Below are positions 1 through 5,492 of a stretch of 8,263 bases of DNA, piece after piece. A program made the position numbers and the translations under genes. The notes beneath the pieces are model-generated. The model saw nothing but the letters and a program-made list of their open reading frames with translations, ran no database searches and was not told the DNA's origin. Each line of letters begins with the position of its first letter. Position 1 is the first letter of the stretch. Source of the stretch: an archaeon (lineage in GTDB: Archaea; EX4484-52; B79-G9); assembly GCA_013139905.1 (NCBI GenBank), contig WSZW01000025.1, positions 1 through 8,263 on the forward strand, given 5' to 3'.

Positions 1-383
1 CAACACATTTAACCGAAAACAAATCATGCATCGTGTATTCCACAACAAACACAACAAAAGGCAAATTATCAAAAACCGCATACAAAGTACTAAAAGAAAC
101 AAAAAACGCATCCCTATTAGAAATAGATTTACTAACCGGTCGAAAACACCAAATAAGAGTACATTTAGCAGAAATAGGACACCCGGTTTTAGGTGACAAC
201 AAATATGGAGATTGGAGAGAAACACATAAAAAGCTAGCCCTTCACGCCAAATCAATATCATTTAAGCACCCATTTACCAAAAAAGAACTCTATTTTGAAG
301 CAAAAACACCTGTATATTTTAACGAATTAATCAATAACAAAGAAAAACAAAAAACACCAATTAACCAAAATAACAAAAAATAA
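1..383 (+). CDS. RluA-family pseudouridine synthase, 3' part (5' end outside window)
   Basis: C-terminal part of an RluA/RluD-family enzyme that isomerises uridine to pseudouridine in rRNA or tRNA. The frame is open from base 3 and reads THLTENKSC before the first possible start (GTG at 33), and this upstream stretch fits the family, so the gene is cut by the window edge. The hallmark is TGRKHQIRVHL followed by IGHPVLGDNKYG and then LALHAKSISFKHP, the conserved C-terminal core of the family. The HRLD motif with the catalytic aspartate would lie upstream and cannot be seen. The last 16 or so residues are Asn/Lys/Gln rich, probably a disordered tail. The target RNA site cannot be told from this part. 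RluA-type synthases are mainly bacterial and eukaryotic and are uncommon in archaea, so acquisition by transfer is possible (inference). Family call is firm; subfamily is not. Confidence 0.9.
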   Translation, partial: THLTENKSCIVYSTTNTTKGKLSKTAYKVLKETKNASLLEIDLLTGRKHQIRVHLAEIGHPVLGDNKYGDWRETHKKLALHAKSISFKHPFTKKELYFEAKTPVYFNELINNKEKQKTPINQNNKK

Positions 384-433
384 CAACGTACAATAATAAA
401 GAATAACAACACAAAAAAACAACCAAGAAACCC

Positions 434-457
434 ATCTATTTATAATACTATCTATTT
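434..457 (+). promoter_or_regulatory. TATA-like box of the J-domain gene, within a short direct repeat
   Basis: ATTTATAAT at 438-446 resembles an archaeal TATA box and predicts a transcript start near 468, which gives a leader of about 25 bases before ATG 493. The octamer ATCTATTT occurs at 434-441 and again at 450-457, on both sides of the box. No clear Shine-Dalgarno sequence is visible before the start codon. The rest of the 384-483 gap is A/C rich with no other feature that I can support. Confidence 0.35.
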
Positions 458-492
458 CTAGTTATGTAGTAAAAACAAATAAGTTGAATAAT

Positions 493-1026
493 ATGGTAAG
501 AATAAAAGGTCACGAAATAACCCCCGTAATTACAAGAGTTGCAGCTACAAGAAAAGCACAGCAATTCAAAAACAAAATAGAAACAACTCTAAAACGCATC
601 GGGGTTACTGAATACGACACAGAAATACCATTAGAAACTATCTCAGTAAAAAAAGCAAAAGCATCCGCAACCTGGTGGCTATCGGGACACAGAATGCATT
701 ACAGCTGTAATATTCAAAACTCATTCGTAGATAACCTCTACATCGTCTTAAAAGTAATCGAACTGGAAGTCGGTTTACTCGTATCAGAAGAAAAATCAAT
801 CGAAGAATTCACAAGCGCATTTAGAGAAGAATCCGACGTTGATATTGAGAGAAAAAAAGCAAGAGAATTTCTAGGCGTAGATGAACACGAAAATGATTTA
901 GAGTTAATTACAAAAAAATATAAAATAATGGCAAAAGAATTACACCCGGATAAGCCAACAGGCGATACCGAAAAATTCAAAGAGCTAAATAATGCTCATA
1001 AAATTCTAAAAAGAGAATTAAGTTAA
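493..1026 (+). CDS. J-domain (DnaJ-like) protein with N-terminal archaeal domain
   Basis: Small co-chaperone-like protein of 177 aa. Residues about 124-177 form a C-terminal J domain: AREFLGV opens helix I, ITKKYKIMAKELHPDKP carries helix II and the invariant HPD motif (residues 151-153, bases 943-951) that stimulates Hsp70 ATPase, and FKELNNAHKILKREL is helix III. There is no Gly/Phe linker, zinc finger or DnaJ C-terminal domain, so this is not a canonical DnaJ. The N-terminal 120 residues include a WWLSGHRMHYS stretch and a helical FVDNLYIVLKVIELEVGLLV segment. This layout resembles small J-domain proteins that I recall from haloarchaea and other archaea, recalled from memory and not searched. 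I chose ATG 493 over the in-frame TTG 484, which lies only three codons upstream. No DnaK or GrpE is in the window. The stop is 9 bp from the stop of the converging gene. Confidence 0.85.
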   Translation: MVRIKGHEITPVITRVAATRKAQQFKNKIETTLKRIGVTEYDTEIPLETISVKKAKASATWWLSGHRMHYSCNIQNSFVDNLYIVLKVIELEVGLLVSEEKSIEEFTSAFREESDVDIERKKAREFLGVDEHENDLELITKKYKIMAKELHPDKPTGDTEKFKELNNAHKILKRELS

Positions 1027-1035
1027 ATTAATTAT

Positions 1036-1476
1036 TTATTCTTTAATTATCTCTAAATAATATATTTTGGCAACTAATATATCTGGATTATTTACTGCCA
1101 TTTGTTTTATTATTCCTTGATTATCTATAATATTCACATCATTCTCATCAATATACGGATTTCTGCATGGAGGGGAAAGAATAACCTGTAATTTATCTCC
1201 TATTTTTGGATTATGTGTAGTCCTCCATAATTTTGTATCAGTTACAAAATCATTAATATTTGCACTACCCAGTACCTGATAATTTTCATCTTTTTCCCCA
1301 CAAAGTAAAAATTCATATTGGCTCGCGTTGGGGTGATTATATACATCTAAAATTTCTAGAGGTTCAAAAATACGATGATGAATATATTCTGGAAGTTCAG
1401 TCCAATTATATACTCGCGGCACATCCAAATAGTCTGTAATTGTATCAAAAATATCGGATTTATCTATTAATTCCAT
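1036..1476 (-). CDS. Hypothetical protein, 146 aa
   Basis: I do not recognise this protein. It reads as a soluble, acidic, mixed alpha/beta polypeptide with no signal peptide or membrane segment. Visible points are an Asp/Glu-rich N-terminus, a WTELPEYIHHRIFEPLEIL segment (residues 25-43), and two cysteines, Cys59 in LLCGEK and Cys104 in SPPCRNPYID. The stretch PKIGDKLQVILSPPCRNP looks like a beta-strand pair with a Pro-rich turn. ATG 1476 is the first start in the frame, and an AT-rich TATA-like stretch lies about 25 bases before it (near 1498-1512). It sits 88 bp downstream of argS on the same strand but has its own possible promoter, so a shared operon is uncertain. It converges on the J-domain gene. 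Coding is supported by length, a normal start and amino acid composition, not by homology. Confidence 0.65.
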   Translation of the reverse strand: MELIDKSDIFDTITDYLDVPRVYNWTELPEYIHHRIFEPLEILDVYNHPNASQYEFLLCGEKDENYQVLGSANINDFVTDTKLWRTTHNPKIGDKLQVILSPPCRNPYIDENDVNIIDNQGIIKQMAVNNPDILVAKIYYLEIIKE

Positions 1477-1537
1477 AGTATTATATGCATTTTAGAATTA
1501 TTAAATTTATTTATTATTTTACGTACTTTATTTCAAA

Positions 1538-1563
1538 TACTAAAGAATAAAATAAATAAGTAT
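1538..1563 (-). terminator. Possible U-rich terminator of argS
   Basis: Directly after the argS stop, the minus strand is T-rich (ATACTTATTTATTTTATTC). Archaeal termination often occurs on such U-rich stretches without a hairpin. This region lies before the promoter of the next minus-strand gene. Evidence is composition only. Confidence 0.3.
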
Positions 1564-1564
1564 C

Positions 1565-3205
1565 TTACATCTCTTCAACTGCATCTATTCCTAAAAGATA
1601 AAGCCCGTTTGCAATTACTTGTTTTGAAGCAAATACAAGCGCAATTCTAGAATTCTTTATTTTTTCATCAGTCTCAGACATTACAGGACATTTTTGATAA
1701 AATAGATTGAATTTATGCGCAAGTGCTAAAAGATAAGTAGCAATATGATGCGGCTCATAAAGACTAGCAGCAAGTTCAACCGAATTTAAATATTTAGATA
1801 AATGTAAAATCAAATCTTTTTCCTCTGCCATCTGCGTAACAACAAATTTTGGAGATTTAGTAATCCCGATTTTTCGTAAAATAGAACATGCCCTAGCATG
1901 CGTGTATTGTAAATAAGGTCCGGTATCGCCCTCAAAAGATAACATCTTATCCCAGTTAAACATAATATTTTTAACCCTATTTTGAGACAAATCATTAAAC
2001 TTTACAGCACCAACGCCAATTTTTTTTGCAACCTTTTTCTTATTTTTAAGTTCTGGATTTTTCTCATTAATTATTTTTTCTGCATGTTTGTATGATTTAT
2101 TGAGTAAATCCTGAAGATAAATTACACGACCTTTGCGCGTTGACATTTTTCCTTCCGGTAAACTAATTAAACCAAAACCAACATGTATCAGAGCTTCTTT
2201 TTTAGCATAACCAAGCATTTCCGCAGCATTAAAAAGTTGTATAAAATGTTGTGCTTGTTCTCCGCCAACAGCATATACAATTTTGTCTGGTTTAAATTCC
2301 CCAACACGATATTTAATCGTAGATAAATCCCTAGTAGAATAAAGAGTTGCACCATCTTTTTTTTGTATCAAAAATGGCGGAATATTTTTGTAGTCCTCAT
2401 ACTTGATAATAATAGCGCCATCATCTTTTTTTGCGATACCTTTTTTAAGCGCTTCATCAACAATTGCTCGGTTCATGTCATTATAAAAACTCTCACCGAG
2501 CCACAAATCAAAATCAACATCAAGTTCACTATAAGTTTTCTTGAATTCTATAAGAGAAACATCAATAAACCATTTCCAAAGCTTTGTGTTTTCTTTATCG
2601 CCATTTTCAAGTTTCTTGAATTCTTCGCGCGCTTTTTCATCAAGTTCGCTGTCCTTGTCACTTTTTTCATGAAATTTAACATAAAGTGAAAGTAGTTCAG
2701 GAATTGGATTTTTCTCAACCTTTTTTTTATCACCCAAATGATTATCCCTAATTACATTCCATCCCAAAGAAGAATATATCCGTGCAATAGAATCACCAAT
2801 TATGGTTGATCTAAGATGTCCAACAGACATCGGCTTTGCAATATTTGGCGCCGACATATCAACAACCATAGTTTTTTTAACTGGTTTTTTATGTGCATAT
2901 TTATCTGCATCAGTTATAATTTCGTCAACAGAATCGCAGAAATATTTATCGCTTGCATAAACATTAACATAAGGTCCCATTGCAGTTATTTTACCAACAA
3001 TAGAATTTTTTGGAATTTTAACAGACTCAGCAACATTTTTAGCAATTTCAACAGGGGATTTTTTTAATGATTTAGCATAAGTAAAACAAGGAATAGCAAG
3101 ATCTGCATCAATATTTTCCGGCGGTATCTCAACAACAACATCCTTAAGACCTGCCGCAGATAAAATATTAGCAGTTTCTGACCGTAATTTTTCAAAAGCA
3201 TACAT
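1565..3205 (-). CDS. argS: Arginyl-tRNA synthetase (internal deletion after NHLGD)
   Basis: Class I aminoacyl-tRNA synthetase that charges tRNA-Arg with arginine in the cytosol; 546 aa. Order: N-terminal tRNA-binding (Add1) domain about 1-90; catalytic domain with SAPNIAKPMSVGHLRST (residues 118-134), where SVGH (127-130) takes the HIGH position; KMSTRKG at 353-359 as the KMSK loop; then the DALR anticodon-binding domain from about 428 (TGPYLQYTHARA) to the typical ending LLGIDAVEEM. Ser in place of the first His of HIGH, and KMSTRKG, are both seen in many bacterial ArgRS, so the enzyme looks bacterial-type. Oddity: NHLGD (155-159) is followed directly by KKKVEKNPIPELL. The usual WGTQFG-containing stretch of about 18-20 residues is missing, and the frame is intact. 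Start ATG 3205 fits a TATA box 23-34 bases upstream. Identity is firm; whether this copy is active is open. Confidence 0.95.
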   Translation of the reverse strand: MYAFEKLRSETANILSAAGLKDVVVEIPPENIDADLAIPCFTYAKSLKKSPVEIAKNVAESVKIPKNSIVGKITAMGPYVNVYASDKYFCDSVDEIITDADKYAHKKPVKKTMVVDMSAPNIAKPMSVGHLRSTIIGDSIARIYSSLGWNVIRDNHLGDKKKVEKNPIPELLSLYVKFHEKSDKDSELDEKAREEFKKLENGDKENTKLWKWFIDVSLIEFKKTYSELDVDFDLWLGESFYNDMNRAIVDEALKKGIAKKDDGAIIIKYEDYKNIPPFLIQKKDGATLYSTRDLSTIKYRVGEFKPDKIVYAVGGEQAQHFIQLFNAAEMLGYAKKEALIHVGFGLISLPEGKMSTRKGRVIYLQDLLNKSYKHAEKIINEKNPELKNKKKVAKKIGVGAVKFNDLSQNRVKNIMFNWDKMLSFEGDTGPYLQYTHARACSILRKIGITKSPKFVVTQMAEEKDLILHLSKYLNSVELAASLYEPHHIATYLLALAHKFNLFYQKCPVMSETDEKIKNSRIALVFASKQVIANGLYLLGIDAVEEM

Positions 3206-3227
3206 AAGAATTAATTTATGTTATCGT

Positions 3228-3239
3228 ATTTATATAAAT
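3228..3239 (-). promoter_or_regulatory. TATA box of argS
   Basis: On the minus strand this reads ATTTATATAAAT, a good archaeal TATA element. Its centre is about 28 bases from the argS ATG (3205), so transcription should start at or within a few bases of the start codon. That implies a leaderless argS mRNA and places the repeat element at 3237-3512 upstream of the promoter rather than in the leader. Confidence 0.55.
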
Positions 3240-3323
3240 TATAAATTAAAGTCGGCTCAGTGGGTATTCACAACTTCATATACGTAAATTGGGGGTTCAG
3301 ACCCAAAAACTTTTCAGTTGACG

Positions 3324-3421
3324 ATCTTGAAATCATTGCCAACAACTAACCAATGTTAACCAACATTTAAATAAATGATTTTAAGATGAGGAACGTTAGT
3401 GACGTCAATCTTGAAATCATT
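3324..3421. repeat. Direct-inverted-direct 14-mer with nested hairpin
   Basis: ATCTTGAAATCATT occurs at 3324-3337 and 3408-3421. Between them, AATGATTTTAAGAT at 3374-3387 is the reverse complement of both with one mismatch, which is a G-U pair in one RNA sense. The middle arm can therefore pair with the left copy (loop 36 bases) or the right copy (loop 20 bases), but not both. Inside the left loop AATGTT-AACC-AACATT (3352-3367) forms a perfect 6-bp hairpin with a tetraloop. The right loop ends in the perfect 8-bp palindrome TGACGTCA (3400-3407). This was read directly by eye; folding energies were not computed. Confidence 0.6.
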
Positions 3422-3465
3422 GCCGACAATAACAAATAGTACTCAATACTTATAAAAATGAATTT

Positions 3466-3481
3466 AAAACAAGAAAAAATT
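3466..3481 (-). terminator. Possible U-rich terminator of the 144-aa gene
   Basis: On the minus strand, 17 bases after the stop at 3498, the sequence AATTTTTTCTTGTTTT is a strong T-rich tract of the archaeal termination type. It lies inside the degenerate repeat region. No stable hairpin directly precedes it. Confidence 0.35.
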
Positions 3482-3497
3482 GATGTCAATTATAAAA

Positions 3498-3932
3498 TCA
3501 AGAAAGTCGACTGCACGGCGTATAGCCTAAACGACTTACCCATGTATTTTCTTTCGATATTTTTTCTCTACCCTCTAATTTAGTAACCATAACGAGATTA
3601 TCCGATTTAGATGAATATAGTATTGTATTCATAAGTATATCTACAGCATCTACGATTATAGAATCATTCTCTCCATGTATACAATAAAAAACCATACCAC
3701 GTTCATCAAAATAGATATCCCCAATAGAATCTAAACGTTTATCAGGAATTAAACCCAAAAAGTTTTTAGGATTTTCAGGGATTTTTAATATACTAATAGT
3801 GGGTACGGGATTTTCAAATATTTCCGTCACATAAGAAGCAAACCTTTTTCCACTTCCATCACCCAACACATAACCATTAAGTAATAGATGTTTTACAGTC
3901 GCCAAATAAATTTCTTCTGTTGAATGATTCAT
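3498..3932 (-). CDS. Hypothetical protein, 144 aa
   Basis: I do not recognise this protein. It is a predicted soluble alpha/beta protein. It opens with a helix (STEEIYLATVKHLLLNG), then a Gly-rich turn GDGSGKR (24-30), strands around PTISILKIP, and DIYFDERGMVFYCIHGEND (72-90), which looks like a beta hairpin. Next come a hydrophobic SIIVDAVDILMNTILY helix and a basic C-terminus. Cysteines are at 84 and 140. GDGSGKR is too short for a Walker A motif. ATG 3932 is the only sensible start, with a TATA-like TTTATAAT about 25 bases upstream and an inverted repeat between the two. The last codons (bases 3498-3512) lie inside the repeat element, so the C-terminus may be recent. The gene is divergent from srp54 (101-bp gap). 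Eight of nine Asn codons are AAT. Coding is likely, function unknown. Confidence 0.65.
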   Translation of the reverse strand: MNHSTEEIYLATVKHLLLNGYVLGDGSGKRFASYVTEIFENPVPTISILKIPENPKNFLGLIPDKRLDSIGDIYFDERGMVFYCIHGENDSIIVDAVDILMNTILYSSKSDNLVMVTKLEGREKISKENTWVSRLGYTPCSRLS

Positions 3933-3936
3933 ATAT

Positions 3937-3954
3937 AACCACTTTTAGGTGGTT
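3937..3954. promoter_or_regulatory. Operator-like inverted repeat in the promoter of the 144-aa gene
   Basis: AACCAC-TTTTAG-GTGGTT is a perfect 6-bp inverted repeat with a 6-base spacer. The flanks TATA on each side extend the symmetry if one base is bulged. It covers the expected transcript start and touches the TATA-like element TTTATAAT (3953-3960) of the minus-strand gene whose ATG is at 3932. A dimeric regulator bound here would block transcription, and an RNA hairpin at the 5' end is the alternative. Confidence 0.45.
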
Positions 3955-4000
3955 TATAATCTTTAAATAATTTATTGAATGACGATAAAAAAACTCCTAA

Positions 4001-4010
4001 AATATTAAAA
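4001..4010 (+). promoter_or_regulatory. TATA-like box of srp54
   Basis: AATATTAAAA is centred about 28 bases before ATG 4034, which predicts a leaderless or nearly leaderless transcript. The 3933-4033 gap thus carries two divergent promoters, this one and that of the 144-aa gene. Confidence 0.4.
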
Positions 4011-4033
4011 GATAACAAACACAATTAACCATT

Positions 4034-5353
4034 ATGTTCGACAAGATAAAAGACGCACTATCAAAATTCGCAAGGTTAGGTGTCGCAGACAAAGCAGCAA
4101 TTGACGATTTAGTCCGCGACTTGCAACGCTCCCTAATACAGGCAGACGTAGACGTATCCTTAGTATTCAAGCTATCTAAAAGCATAAAAGAAAAAGCCCT
4201 AGACGAAAAAGTTCCAAAAGGACTCACAAGACGAGAACACATAGTAAACATAGTATACGAAGAATTAGTCGTATTCTTGGGCGAAGAAAAGCCAAAAATA
4301 GAACTAAAAAAACAAAAAATAATGCTTGTAGGACTTTTCGGGTCGGGTAAAACCACCACCACATCCAAATTAGCAAAATTTTTCATAAAAAAGGGCTTAA
4401 GCTGCGGTATGATTTCCTGTGATACATGGAGACCGGCAGCTTATGAACAATTAAAACAAACAGCAATAAAGCTAAATATTGACGTTTACGGCGATGCAAA
4501 GCAAAAAGATCCTGTAAAAATCGTAAAAGACGGATTAAAACAATTCGAAAGTAAAGAAATAATCATAGTAGATTCCGCAGGACGTTCGGCTCTTGATTCT
4601 GAACTTGCAGAAGAAATCAAAAATATTGACGAAGTTCTAAATGCCGATGAAAAACTCCTAGTCCTTTCAGGAGATATCGGTCAGGCCGCAAAAAAGCAGG
4701 CAGAAGAATTCAACAACCTAGTAGGATTAACCGGCGTAATAGTTACAAAAATGGATTCAACCGCAAAAGGTGGCGGTGTATTATCCGCATGCCATGCAGC
4801 CGGAATCAACACCAAATTTTTGGGAACTGGTGAAAAACCGGATGACTTTGAAATATACGACCCAGTAAGGTTCGTTTCCCGTCTTTTAGGAATGGGTGAT
4901 TTAGAGGGGCTCTTAGAAAAAGCAAAAGAAGCATTTAATCCGGAAAAAGCCGAAGAATTAATGAAAGGCGAATTCAACCTGGAAATATTTTATTCTCAAA
5001 TAGAATCCATGAAATCCATGGGTTCCTTAAGCAAAATAATGGACATGCTGCCTTTAGGCGGCGCAAAACTCCCAAAAGAGATGATGGATGTTCAGGAAGG
5101 AAAAATGAACCAATGGCGCATAATGATAGATTCAATGACTGTAGCTGAACGTAAAAACCCGGACATTCTAAATTCTTCCCGAATAGAAAGAATCGCCAGC
5201 GGTGCCGGCGTCAAAGAATCAGAATTAAAAGAACTCCTAAAACAATTCAACATGATGAAAAAAATGATGAAAAAAATGAAAGGCGGCAAAGGCCTAAAGC
5301 GCGGTCCAATGGCAAACATGATGAAGAACTTCAAAGGCCTGCCCGGAATGTAA
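4034..5353 (+). CDS. srp54: Signal recognition particle GTPase SRP54
   Basis: Protein subunit of the archaeal SRP. It binds SRP RNA and signal sequences of nascent chains and delivers ribosomes to the receptor FtsY at the membrane. The 439-aa length is normal. Residues 1-85 are the N domain helical bundle. The G domain follows, with P-loop GLFGSGKTTT (100-109), DTWRPAAYEQL (130-140), DSAGR (180-184, usually DTAGR), TKMD (238-241, G4) and GTGEKPDDFEIYDP (264-277). The M domain, about 300-435, has SSRIERIASGAG for SRP RNA binding and the Met-rich tail NMMKKMMKKMK ending in LPGM. The P-loop has Leu-Phe where Val-Gln or similar is common; the catalytic residues are kept. No SRP RNA or FtsY gene is in the window. 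Ten of 15 Asn codons are AAC, unlike the next gene. ATG 4034 follows a TATA-like box by about 28 bases. Confidence 0.97.
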   Translation: MFDKIKDALSKFARLGVADKAAIDDLVRDLQRSLIQADVDVSLVFKLSKSIKEKALDEKVPKGLTRREHIVNIVYEELVVFLGEEKPKIELKKQKIMLVGLFGSGKTTTTSKLAKFFIKKGLSCGMISCDTWRPAAYEQLKQTAIKLNIDVYGDAKQKDPVKIVKDGLKQFESKEIIIVDSAGRSALDSELAEEIKNIDEVLNADEKLLVLSGDIGQAAKKQAEEFNNLVGLTGVIVTKMDSTAKGGGVLSACHAAGINTKFLGTGEKPDDFEIYDPVRFVSRLLGMGDLEGLLEKAKEAFNPEKAEELMKGEFNLEIFYSQIESMKSMGSLSKIMDMLPLGGAKLPKEMMDVQEGKMNQWRIMIDSMTVAERKNPDILNSSRIERIASGAGVKESELKELLKQFNMMKKMMKKMKGGKGLKRGPMANMMKNFKGLPGM

Positions 5354-5427
5354 ATATTATATAATATTTTATAACTTTATTATTAAAAAAATTTAGAATT
5401 TAATTTTCTGGTTTTTCTGATTTTTTT
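5352..5427 (+). terminator. Palindrome and T-rich terminator region after srp54
   Basis: A perfect 18-bp palindrome, AAATATTATATAATATTT (5352-5369), overlaps the srp54 stop codon. It is followed at 5404-5427 by three T tracts (TTTT, TTTTT, TTTTTTT). The T tracts fit archaeal U-rich termination. The palindrome consists only of A and T, so it may be chance. Confidence 0.4.
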
Positions 5428-5458
5428 AAGTATTGTATTTTTCAAATAATCGTAAATG

Positions 5459-5470
5459 TTATAAATATAA
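5459..5470 (+). promoter_or_regulatory. TATA box of the 165-aa gene
   Basis: TTATAAATATAA is a strong TATA-like element whose centre predicts a transcript start near 5489. This argues for a start codon at 5493 or 5496 rather than ATG 5481 or TTG 5433. GGTGAT at 5484-5489 looks like an archaeal Shine-Dalgarno sequence but would lie upstream of that transcript start. Confidence 0.4.
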
Positions 5471-5492
5471 CTACCCAATAATGGTGATATTA

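Larger units (their letters stand above)
3237..3512. repeat. Degenerate tandem repeat, period about 83 bp, 3-4 units
   Basis: The best pair of units starts at 3319 and 3400. Their first part shares ATCTTGAAATCATTGCC (3324-3340 and 3408-3424), followed by RACAA(C)TAAC. The next 49 bases align without gaps at 31 of 49 positions (3351-3399 against 3434-3482). A third, weaker start is TGATGTCAAT..AAATCA at 3481-3500, matching TGACGTCAAT..AAATCA at 3400. A further match links 3237-3257 with 3488-3512 (shared AATTATAAA and AGTCGRCT), offset 251 bases, or about three periods. The last unit runs into the 3' end of the neighbouring minus-strand gene and covers its stop codon. This accounts for nearly all of the 292-bp gap between argS and that gene. 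Function is unknown. It could be a decayed duplication, a protein-binding array or a non-coding RNA. Confidence 0.6.

Noticed and set aside
33..35. GTG as the true start of the RluA-family gene
   Set aside because: The frame is open upstream to the window edge and its residues (HLTENKS) continue the family alignment, and the catalytic HRLD region would be missing. The gene is truncated by the window.
484..486. TTG start for the J-domain gene
   Set aside because: An ATG lies three codons downstream and gives the more natural N-terminus MVRIKGHE.
2363..2689. Plus-strand open frame of 108 codons inside argS
   Set aside because: It is an antisense shadow of a well-conserved gene, with Phe/Ile/Asn-rich low-complexity translation.
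3248..3306. tRNA-like stretch: GGCTCAGTGGGTA resembles a D arm and GGGGGTTCAGACCC a T arm
   Set aside because: The T loop lacks the TTCRA pattern, the T stem does not pair as five base pairs, and no anticodon arm or full acceptor stem forms. It may be a remnant, or chance.
3324..3433. CRISPR array from the direct repeats
   Set aside because: There are only two or three diverging copies, and the spacing regions are themselves similar to each other, so this is a tandem repeat rather than repeats with unique spacers.
3458..3583. Plus-strand ORF of 41 aa beginning MNLKQEKIDV
   Set aside because: It overlaps the 3' end of the 144-aa gene antisense. The only TATA-like sequence is right at its ATG, too close to act, and the second half turns into a hydrophobic run typical of antisense frames.
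3850..3870. GDGSGKR in the 144-aa protein as a Walker A motif
   Set aside because: The spacing does not match GxxxxGK[ST], the residue after Lys is Arg, and no Walker B follows.
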